Below are positions 58,481 through 64,000 of a stretch of DNA of 64,000 nucleotides, piece by piece (position 1 is the first letter of the stretch; every line of letters starts with the position of its first letter). The notes below the pieces were generated by a model that was given only the letters and a program-made list of their open reading frames with translations, did no database searches and was not told where the DNA came from. Where the stretch lies: NCBI RefSeq assembly GCF_001750285.1, contig NZ_MAMP01000022.1, positions 186,001 through 250,000 on the forward strand, in the 5' to 3' direction. Source of the DNA: Domibacillus iocasae. Its GTDB lineage: Bacteria > Bacillota > Bacilli > Bacillales > Domibacillaceae. Made by a program: the position numbers and the translations under genes.

Positions 58481-59752
58481 ATGAACGGATTGAAAAACGA
58501 TGGTATATCTGAAATCATCGATGGCAAACGGGTCATTGTAAAAAAACCGGAGCTTTTAGCACCGGCTGGCACGCTAGAAAAATTGAAAATTGCTGTTCGT
58601 TACGGGGCGGATGCCGTTTATATCGGCGGTCAGGAATATGGCCTGCGGTCAAATGCCGGTAATTTTACATTTGAGGAAATGAAGGAAGGCGTGGCATTTG
58701 CGAAAGAATACGGCGCAAAAGTATATGTGACTACAAATATTTTTGCCCACAATGAAAATATTGACGGGCTGGAAGACTATTTGCGCGGGGTTGGCGAAGC
58801 AGGTGTGACAGGTATTATTGTGGCAGATCCGCTTATTATTGAAACATGCCGCCGTGTTGCGCCAAACGTTGAAGTGCATTTAAGCACACAGCAGTCGCTT
58901 TCAAACTGGCGTGCGGTGAAGTATTGGAAAGATGAAGGGCTGGACCGTGTTGTACTTGCCCGCGAGACGACAGGTGAAGAAATGCGTCTCATGAAAGAAA
59001 AAGTGGATATTGAAATTGAAACGTTTATTCACGGGGCAATGTGTATTGCCTATTCGGGCCGCTGCGTACTGAGCAACCATATGACAGCACGTGATTCCAA
59101 CCGGGGTGGCTGCTGCCAATCGTGCCGCTGGGATTATAACTTGGTGGAAATGGAAGATGGCGCAGAAGTGGCGATTACCCAGGAAGGCGATTCACCATTT
59201 GCGATGAGCCCGAAAGATTTACGTCTTTTGCAATCCATTCCTGGGCTTATTGAACTCGGCATTGACAGTTTGAAAATTGAAGGACGCATGAAATCCATTC
59301 ATTATGTCGCAACCGTTGTGGGCGTATACCGGAAAGTGATAGACGCCTACTGTGCTGATCCGGAAAACTTCACTATTCAAGACGAATGGCTTGAAGAGCT
59401 GGAAAAATGTGCGAACCGCCCGGCAGCACCAGCATTTTTCGCTGGAACACCAGGTGCTGATGAACAGCTTTTCGGCGTTCATGGAAAAAAAGCGTCGCAT
59501 GACTTTACAGGACTCGTTGTCGATTACGATAAAGCAACACAAATGGTAACATTACAGCAGCGGAATTTCTTCCGCCCTGGTGACACAGTGGAATTTTTCG
59601 GACCGAATTTGGACACGTTCAATCAGATCATCGGCACTGTGGTTGATGAAGATGGAAATGAACTTGATGCAGCCCGCCACCCGCTTCAAATTGTCCGTTT
59701 CAAAGTGGAGCGTCCTGTTTCAAAAGATGATATGATGCGGAAAGGGCTGTGA
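58481..59752 (+). CDS. trhP2: U32-family tRNA hydroxylation protein TrhP2
   Basis: A 423-residue U32-family protein. The barrel starts [29 protein letters not shown]. The cysteine-rich segment [13 protein letters not shown]...[14 protein letters not shown] provides four candidate ligands for an Fe-S cluster, which TrhP1 lacks in this form. The C-terminal beta-barrel domain is present. Partner of TrhP1 in tRNA U34 hydroxylation. ATG 58481 follows AAAGGAGG. Overlaps the region upstream of udk. Confidence 0.9.
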   Translation: MNGLKNDGISEIIDGKRVIVKKPELLAPAGTLEKLKIAVRYGADAVYIGGQEYGLRSNAGNFTFEEMKEGVAFAKEYGAKVYVTTNIFAHNENIDGLEDYLRGVGEAGVTGIIVADPLIIETCRRVAPNVEVHLSTQQSLSNWRAVKYWKDEGLDRVVLARETTGEEMRLMKEKVDIEIETFIHGAMCIAYSGRCVLSNHMTARDSNRGGCCQSCRWDYNLVEMEDGAEVAITQEGDSPFAMSPKDLRLLQSIPGLIELGIDSLKIEGRMKSIHYVATVVGVYRKVIDAYCADPENFTIQDEWLEELEKCANRPAAPAFFAGTPGADEQLFGVHGKKASHDFTGLVVDYDKATQMVTLQQRNFFRPGDTVEFFGPNLDTFNQIIGTVVDEDGNELDAARHPLQIVRFKVERPVSKDDMMRKGL

Positions 59753-59757
59753 CATTC

Positions 59758-60393
59758 ATGAGCAAAAAGCCGATTGTGATCGGCGTCGCGGGCGGATCAG
59801 GTTCTGGAAAAACAAGTGTTGCCCGTGCGATTTACGATTATTTTCAAGGTGGCTCGATTATGATGATCGAGCAGGATTATTATTATAAAAACCAATCCCA
59901 TCTTACATTTGAAGAACGGCTGAATCAAAATTATGATCACCCGTTTGCATTTGATAATGAACTGCTTATTGAACAGATGAATGAGCTGATGAACCGTCGT
60001 CCGGTCGAGAAGCCGGTATACGATTATGCAAACCATACCCGTTCTTCCGAAACAATTCCGCTTGAGCCGAAAGACGTGATTATTCTTGAAGGCATTCTTG
60101 TTTTGGAGGATGAACGGCTTCGTGATTTAATGGATATAAAGCTTTTTGTTGACACCGATGCGGATTTAAGGTTTATCCGCCGGCTGACACGTGATACAAA
60201 AGAGCGCGGCCGGTCACTCGATTCGGTTATCGGGCAGTATACAGAAGTCGTCCGCCCCATGCACAATCAGTTTATCGAGCCGACGAAACGATATGCCGAT
60301 GTGATTATCCCGATTGGCGGCGAAAACAAAGTGGCGATCGATTTATTAATTGCAAAAATACAAACAATTCTTGAACAAAAAGACATTTTATAG
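59758..60393 (+). CDS. udk: Uridine kinase Udk
   Basis: A 211-residue kinase that makes UMP and CMP from nucleosides in pyrimidine salvage. The P-loop [14 protein letters not shown] (about residues 9-22), [17 protein letters not shown] and [23 protein letters not shown] are typical. ATG 59758 gives exactly the B. subtilis length; GTG 59749 lies too close to AAAGGG. It is six bases after trhP2. Confidence 0.96.
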   Translation: MSKKPIVIGVAGGSGSGKTSVARAIYDYFQGGSIMMIEQDYYYKNQSHLTFEERLNQNYDHPFAFDNELLIEQMNELMNRRPVEKPVYDYANHTRSSETIPLEPKDVIILEGILVLEDERLRDLMDIKLFVDTDADLRFIRRLTRDTKERGRSLDSVIGQYTEVVRPMHNQFIEPTKRYADVIIPIGGENKVAIDLLIAKIQTILEQKDIL

Positions 60394-60429
60394 TATGTTT
60401 TTATGAAACAGGCATACAATGGGAAAAAC

Positions 60430-60458
60430 GCGCGCCTTCTAAATTGGAAGGGGCGCGC
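60430..60458 (+). terminator. Terminator-like GC-rich hairpin between udk and greA
   Basis: GCGCGCCTTC...GAAGGGGCGCGC stem with one bulged G. The next T run is about 13 bases away, so termination here is less certain than at other sites. Confidence 0.45.
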
Positions 60459-60504
60459 TCATATTTAAGTGCTTTTTTTGTGAACATTAAAGGAGTGGAA
60501 GAAG

Positions 60505-60981
60505 TTGTCGAACGAAAAAGTATACCCGATGACACGGGAAGGGAAAGAAAAACTGGAGCAAGAGCTTGAACAATTAAAGTCTGTAAAACGGAAAGAGGTT
60601 GTGGAACGCATTAAAATCGCCCGCAGCTTCGGCGACCTGTCGGAAAACTCTGAATACGACTCAGCAAAAGAAGAGCAGGCGTTTGTAGAAGGCCGGATCG
60701 GCACAATCGAAACCATGATCCGCAATGCAAAAATTATTGAAGCAAGTGAAATGAATGCAGATGAAGTGTCACTTGGAAAAACAGTGACCTTTATTGAACT
60801 TCCAGATGGCGAAGAAGAAAGCTATACCATTGTCGGCAGTGCGGAAGCGGATCCATTTGAAGGGAAAATTTCAAACGATTCGCCAATCGCCAAAAGTATG
60901 CTTGGCAAGCGTGTGGGCGACAAAGTCATCGTTCAAACGCCTGCTGGTGAAATGAATGTGAAAATCGTTTCAATCGATTAA
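60505..60981 (+). CDS. greA: Transcription elongation factor GreA
   Basis: A 158-residue factor that lets stalled RNA polymerase cleave its transcript. The N-terminal coiled coil (about 1-75) has the tip acidic pair in [16 protein letters not shown]. The C-terminal FKBP-like domain has [20 protein letters not shown] and [21 protein letters not shown] 60505, nine bases after AAGGAGTGG, is the start. Confidence 0.96.
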   Translation: MSNEKVYPMTREGKEKLEQELEQLKSVKRKEVVERIKIARSFGDLSENSEYDSAKEEQAFVEGRIGTIETMIRNAKIIEASEMNADEVSLGKTVTFIELPDGEEESYTIVGSAEADPFEGKISNDSPIAKSMLGKRVGDKVIVQTPAGEMNVKIVSID

Positions 60982-60982
60982 T

Positions 60983-61023
60983 GAAAAGAGCACAAAAGGC
61001 AGGGGCCTTTTGTGCTTTTTTTG
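60983..61023 (+). terminator. Intrinsic terminator after greA
   Basis: AGCACAAAAGGC-AGGG-GCCTTTTGTGCT perfect stem followed by a T run. Confidence 0.92.
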
Positions 61024-61088
61024 CTTAAAAACTTTTATCCGGCAAACGAGACGTGTTAAAATGGAAGCGTAATGAGGAGGAGAAGCAA

Positions 61089-61727
61089 ATGGAACAGTCG
61101 TCGCGTGCCCAGCGCAAAACAAAGCGGAGAAAAACGAACCGCATTTTAAATACAGCCATTGCTGTTGTCGTGCTGCTTATTATCATCGTCGGATTTACTA
61201 TATTCGCTGGTGGAAATGATGAGGAACCGGCAGCGCCGGAAGAAACAAAGCAGAATCAAACAGCCGCTGTTTCGGATGAAGAAACAGAAGAAAAACCAAC
61301 TGATGAAATAACGGAAGAACCGGCTGAAACAGAAGAACCGGCCGGCGAAGAAGAAACAGAAGAAAAACCAGCGGATGAAGAGGTTGTTGTTTCAGAAGGC
61401 ACCGAGCCTAATGTTGAGCAGGATATTGTGAATCCGAACTGGGAAGGTGTAGGCACGACCCAATCAGGTGAGCATACGTCTTCCTTTGAAACGGATTCAG
61501 CCGATTGGCAGGAAAAAGAGCAGGCTCTAGCTTATGCCACCGGTATTCCGTTGAGCGGCATGACAGTTTGGTATATTAGTGGCAATGGCCCTCAAGCTGC
61601 CATTGGAACAGTATCACCGAAGTCAAACAAAAATGAAGCGTACCGTGTATACATTGAATGGGTAGACGGTGAAGGCTGGAAGCCAACAAAAGTGCAAAAG
61701 CTCGAAGAAAACGATAAAGCCCGATAA
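61089..61727 (+). CDS. yrrS: YrrS family DUF1510 membrane-anchored protein
   Basis: A 212-residue protein with a short basic cytoplasmic start (RAQRKTKRRKTNRIL), one transmembrane segment (about 18-38), an acidic linker of imperfect EETEEKPADE repeats (about 45-105), and a globular C-terminal DUF1510 domain (EKEQALAYATGIPLSGMTVWYISGNG). This is the layout of B. subtilis YrrS, whose role is not settled; in B. subtilis it is next to the penicillin-binding protein gene pbpI, which is absent here. ATG 61089 has GAGGAGGAG upstream. Confidence 0.85.
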   Translation: MEQSSRAQRKTKRRKTNRILNTAIAVVVLLIIIVGFTIFAGGNDEEPAAPEETKQNQTAAVSDEETEEKPTDEITEEPAETEEPAGEEETEEKPADEEVVVSEGTEPNVEQDIVNPNWEGVGTTQSGEHTSSFETDSADWQEKEQALAYATGIPLSGMTVWYISGNGPQAAIGTVSPKSNKNEAYRVYIEWVDGEGWKPTKVQKLEENDKAR

Positions 61728-61732
61728 AATCC

Positions 61733-61761
61733 GCTAAAACCCGCTTTGACGGCGGGTTTTT
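61733..61761 (+). terminator. Intrinsic terminator after yrrS
   Basis: AAACCCGC-TTTGAC-GGCGGGTTT hairpin with T run. Confidence 0.85.
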
Positions 61762-61791
61762 TTGCGGAGCTAAACAAAAGGAGTGCTACAG

Positions 61792-62493
61792 ATGAGAGCA
61801 GCGATTATTGGAGCAATGGAAGAAGAAGTAACGATTTTACGTCGTGAAATGGAAAATAAAGAAATAAAGATGATTGGCGGCAGTGAATTTACAATCGGGC
61901 TGCTTCATGGCGTCGACACGGTTTTACTTCGTTCAGGGATCGGGAAAGTGAACGCCGCGATGACAACAGCGGTGCTTATTCATGAATTCAAGCCGGATGT
62001 CGTAATCAATACGGGTTCAGCCGGCGGTTTGTCTCCTGATTTGCAAGTAGGTGATGTCGTCATTTCAACAGAAGTCCGTCACCACGACGTGGATGTGACT
62101 GCATTCGGTTATGAATATGGCCAGGTGCCACAGCTCCCGGCAGCATTTCAAGCCGATGAAAAGCTTATTGATATCGCCTATAGGGCATCAGAAGAGGATT
62201 CAGAGCTTAAAACGGTTAAAGGGCTTATCGCAACCGGCGATTCCTTTATGAATGATCCAGCCCGTGTTCAAGCTATTGGAGAGACGTTCCCCGGTCTTCA
62301 GGCGGTTGAAATGGAAGCTGCAGCCATTGCTCAGGTTGCTTATCAATTTAAGGTGCCATTTGTCATTATTCGGGCGCTTTCTGACATTGCTGGCAAGGAA
62401 TCGAATATTTCGTTTGAACAATTTTTGCCAAAAGCGGGTCTTCATTCAGCTAATTTGGTAATAAAAATGGTTGAACAGCTCCAAAAAGCGTAA
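61792..62493 (+). CDS. mtnN: 5'-methylthioadenosine/S-adenosylhomocysteine nucleosidase
   Basis: A 233-residue enzyme that removes adenine from methylthioadenosine and S-adenosylhomocysteine, feeding methionine recycling and the activated methyl cycle. Catalytic Glu12 is in [34 protein letters not shown] and the catalytic Asp in IRALSDIAG are present. ATG 61792 follows AAAGGAGTG and fits the family length; the frame is open nine bases further. The yrrT-mccAB genes that surround it in B. subtilis are not here. Confidence 0.96.
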   Translation: MRAAIIGAMEEEVTILRREMENKEIKMIGGSEFTIGLLHGVDTVLLRSGIGKVNAAMTTAVLIHEFKPDVVINTGSAGGLSPDLQVGDVVISTEVRHHDVDVTAFGYEYGQVPQLPAAFQADEKLIDIAYRASEEDSELKTVKGLIATGDSFMNDPARVQAIGETFPGLQAVEMEAAAIAQVAYQFKVPFVIIRALSDIAGKESNISFEQFLPKAGLHSANLVIKMVEQLQKA

Positions 62494-62571
62494 GAAACAA
62501 GTACAAAAAGATATATTTTATGATAAAGTAAGAGTAATGAATAAAGTGGATGAAAAGGAGAGTTGTCACGA

Positions 62572-62643
62572 ATGGTTATGATGATTATGGGGTTGCTTCT
62601 GGCAACGGTAACGGGCGTTATGATCTCTGTTTCAATCGATTGA
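62572..62643 (+). CDS. Possible 23-residue membrane peptide
   Basis: ATG 62572 opens a 23-codon frame rich in Met, Val and Leu ([20 protein letters not shown] and three more residues), enough for a single membrane span. AAGGAG lies eleven bases upstream, and a promoter-like TATGAT occurs near 62520. The stop overlaps the 3' end of the convergent sigK by 12 bases, and a terminator follows at once. I do not recognise the peptide; a leader or a chance ORF cannot be excluded. Confidence 0.4.
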   Translation: MVMMIMGLLLATVTGVMISVSID

Positions 62644-63390
62644 GGAAAAGTGATTTGAAGGGTGCTCCAGATCTTTTGGAGCCCTTTTTTGTTTCGTTTG
62701 AATCCGCTTAAACTCCTGCATCATTTTGGCAAGGGCCCTTTTTTCAATGCGGGAGACGTAGCTTCTTGAAATATTCATTTTTGCCGCAATTTCGCGCTGT
62801 GTCTCATCTTGATCATTCGCTAAGCCATAACGTGCAGCAATGACGGATAATTCGCGTTCATCAAGAACCGCCAGACACTTTTTCATTTGGTCAATATCCA
62901 TTTGAAGAGATAAGCGTCCGGCGACATCTTCATCTTCTGTCTTTAATAGATCAAGGAGGCTGATTTCGTTTCCTTCTTTGTCACGGCCGACCGGATCATA
63001 AAGAGACACATCTTTTTTTGTTTTCTTTAAAGACCGAAAATGCATGAGGATTTCATTTTCAATGCACCGTGCCGCATAGGTGGCCAGCTTTGTTCCTTTT
63101 TTGCCGGAATAGCTTTCAATTCCTTTAATCAATCCAATGGTGCCAATTGAAATAAGATCTTCTGTATCATGATGCGTTTTTTCGAATTTTTTCACAATAT
63201 GGGCAACAAGACGGAGATTATGTTCAATAAGCTTTGCACGGGCTTGGCGGTCTCCTTGTTCATGAAGAGCCAAATATCTTTTTTCTTCTGCGGCACTTAG
63301 AGGCTGCGGAAACGCATTATGTTTTACATAAGAGACGAAAAAAACCGCTTCCTTTAACAAAAAAGAGAGAGCGGCTGCTAGTTCAATCAT
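62632..63390 (-). CDS. sigK: Uninterrupted mother-cell sigma factor pro-SigK
   Basis: A 252-residue sigma-70 family factor that directs late mother-cell transcription in sporulation. The first 20 residues are the hydrophobic pro-sequence, ending KEAVFFVS before Tyr21; B. subtilis pro-SigK is cut at the same Ser20-Tyr21 bond by SpoIVFB, encoded at 2.8-3.6 kb. Region 2 contains [17 protein letters not shown] and [16 protein letters not shown], and region 4 [24 protein letters not shown]. The gene is in one piece, without the skin element that splits it in B. subtilis 168. ATG 63390 follows AAAGGAGGG. Confidence 0.95.
   Translation of the reverse strand: MIELAAALSFLLKEAVFFVSYVKHNAFPQPLSAAEEKRYLALHEQGDRQARAKLIEHNLRLVAHIVKKFEKTHHDTEDLISIGTIGLIKGIESYSGKKGTKLATYAARCIENEILMHFRSLKKTKKDVSLYDPVGRDKEGNEISLLDLLKTEDEDVAGRLSLQMDIDQMKKCLAVLDERELSVIAARYGLANDQDETQREIAAKMNISRSYVSRIEKRALAKMMQEFKRIQTKQKRAPKDLEHPSNHFSSID
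62657..62691 (+). terminator. Rightward terminator inside the sigK 3' coding end
   Basis: GAAGGGTGCTCCA...TGGAGCCCTTTTTT: a hairpin with T run that ends plus-strand transcripts (mtnN or the small peptide). It lies wholly within the last codons of the opposite-strand sigK gene. Confidence 0.7.
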
Positions 63391-63435
63391 GATGATCCCT
63401 CCTTTTATATGAAGTATATTCAGAAGGAGGTACGG

Positions 63436-63579
63436 CTATTCCTGTTTGTTCCTTTTTTGCGACTGGATGCCCCGCCGTTTCATTTCTTTTTCCATGAGGG
63501 CGAGAAAGTCATCATTTAGCTTTAGTTGGGCTGCTTTTTTATAAGAGGAAAGAAGTAAGTGATCAGATAAAGAATGCAT
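63436..63579 (-). CDS. sda: Sporulation checkpoint protein Sda (histidine kinase inhibitor)
   Basis: A 47-residue ORF read by hand: it starts MHSLSDHLLLSSYKKAAQ, continues LKLNDDFLALMEKEMKRRG and ends in a basic tail. It follows the helical-hairpin pattern of B. subtilis Sda (LSDELLxxSYxKAxxxxLNxDFxxLxExEIKRR). Sda binds the dimerisation domain of KinA and blocks autophosphorylation, preventing sporulation when replication is active or disturbed. AAAGGGAGATG precedes ATG 63579. It lies upstream of sigK on the same strand, and its promoter region holds DnaA boxes. Confidence 0.9.
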   Translation of the reverse strand: MHSLSDHLLLSSYKKAAQLKLNDDFLALMEKEMKRRGIQSQKRNKQE

Positions 63580-63653
63580 AACCTATCATCTCCCTTTAGT
63601 TAGTATGTTTTTTTACATTTTAACAAAAAAATGGGTCGGGAACAATTGTTCCT

Positions 63654-63752
63654 TTTTCCACAGGTACCGGTGGATAAGTATGAGTGTTAGTTTGGATAAC
63701 TGGGATGAACCCTTGAGATCATTATGTTTATTTGTGCATAACTTTATCCACA
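63654..63752. promoter_or_regulatory. Cluster of DnaA boxes upstream of sda
   Basis: One exact TTATCCACA (63744-63752) and four 9-mers with a single mismatch: TTTTCCACA (63654-63662), complement of 63669-63677 (TTATCCACC), complement of 63691-63699 (TTATCCAAA) and complement of 63733-63741 (TTATGCACA). All lie between the divergent sda and yqeG genes. In B. subtilis, sda transcription is activated by DnaA through such sites. Confidence 0.82.
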
Positions 63753-63803
63753 GAAACAAAAAAACGAAAAAAATGTCGAAAAGTTTTTGTTCTCATTATT
63801 ACT

Positions 63804-63832
63804 TTGTCACATATGAGAAAATCGGCTATGAT
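63804..63832 (+). promoter_or_regulatory. Promoter of yqeG
   Basis: TTGTCA (63804-63809), 17-base spacer, TATGAT (63827-63832), 33 bases before the GTG start. Confidence 0.75.
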
Positions 63833-63865
63833 AGGAGAAGCAAACGAATAGTAGAGGTGTACATT

Positions 63866-64000
63866 GTGCTGAAATTATTTTTGCCAAATGAGCAAGTAAA
63901 AAGTGTGCTGGAAATCGAACCGGAACGCCTAAAACAAAAAGGAATTAAAGCGATCATAACGGATCTTGATAATACGCTCGTCGCCTGGGACAGGCCGGAT
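63866..64000 (+). CDS. yqeG: YqeG family HAD phosphatase, N-terminal end (partial)
   Basis: The first 45 codons are present and run off the window end. The product starts MLKLFLPNEQVKSVLEI and includes the HAD motif I sequence ITDLDNTLVAWDRPD, where the first Asp of DLDNT is the nucleophile. The start is GTG 63866 behind GAGGTG. YqeG-type phosphatases head a conserved operon with the ribosome-assembly GTPase gene yqeH in Bacillus; that part is outside the window. Confidence 0.92.
   Translation, partial: MLKLFLPNEQVKSVLEIEPERLKQKGIKAIITDLDNTLVAWDRPD

Noticed and set aside
63391-63435. A SigE or SigK promoter (CATATAAA) right before sigK
   Set aside because: The -10-like sequence is directly next to the ribosome binding site, leaving no room for a transcription start and leader, and no matching -35 is visible.

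Overview
The window is a continuous piece of the core chromosome of an endospore-forming member of the Bacillaceae (Firmicutes). The evidence is gene content (spo0B, spoIVFA/spoIVFB, safA, spoVB, sigK, sda), AGGAGG-type ribosome binding sites with many GTG and TTG starts, two T-box leaders, a 6S RNA, and a gene order that largely follows the Bacillus subtilis mreC-to-greA segment. It is not phage, plasmid or island DNA. The species cannot be named from the sequence alone.

Layout: (1) 1-8.1 kb, cell shape and division (mreC end, mreD, minC, minD), the intramembrane protease pair spoIVFA-spoIVFB, the rplU-prp-rpmA ribosomal operon, spo0B-obg and pheB-pheA. (2) 8.1-13.4 kb, the NAD synthesis divergon: niaR and nifS leftward, nadB-nadC-nadA rightward, then a short safA. 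(3) 14-18 kb, a fruR-fruK-fruA operon flanked by two intergenic repeats. (4) 18.3-27.9 kb, a HemD-like gene, ruvA-ruvB-DUF2905-queA-tgt-yajC, leftward spoVB, comN and secDF. (5) 27.9-32.8 kb, a less conserved block: a GlnK/GlnL-type two-component pair divergent from gltP, and a C45-family acyltransferase-like gene. (6) 32.9-45.4 kb, lapA-like gene, recJ-apt-relA-dtd, the T-box-controlled hisS-aspS operon with a repeat in its leader, 6S RNA, tcdA, a decayed ABC permease gene and leftward rarA. (7) 45.5-62.6 kb, cymR-yrvO-mnmA, a TPR gene, recD2, a small zinc-ribbon gene, T-box-controlled alaS, ireB-ruvX-DUF1292, mltG, trmR-trhP1-trhP2-udk, greA, yrrS, mtnN. (8) 62.6-64 kb, uninterrupted sigK and sda (leftward), a cluster of DnaA boxes and the start of yqeG.

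Connections: the window holds the pro-sigma-K protease (SpoIVFB), a strikingly short version of its gatekeeper (SpoIVFA) and its substrate (pro-SigK, with the Ser20-Tyr21 processing region visible). Prp lies beside L27, whose N-terminus carries the peptide Prp removes. YrvO and MnmA form a tRNA thiolation pair, and TrmR with TrhP1/TrhP2 a wobble-uridine hydroxylation/methylation set. NifS, NadA and NiaR link Fe-S supply to NAD synthesis.

No convincing new defence, mobile or biosynthetic system was found. The most interesting signals are regulatory or evolutionary: a T-box specifier reading both Asp and His codons, a structured dispersed repeat with a tandemly amplified, covarying hairpin unit, the reduced pro-sigma-K checkpoint, a possible attenuator before secDF, and DnaA boxes upstream of sda. 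Four short items (sda, a 55-residue zinc-ribbon gene, a 23-codon membrane peptide and the partial yqeG/mreC ends) were read directly from the sequence.
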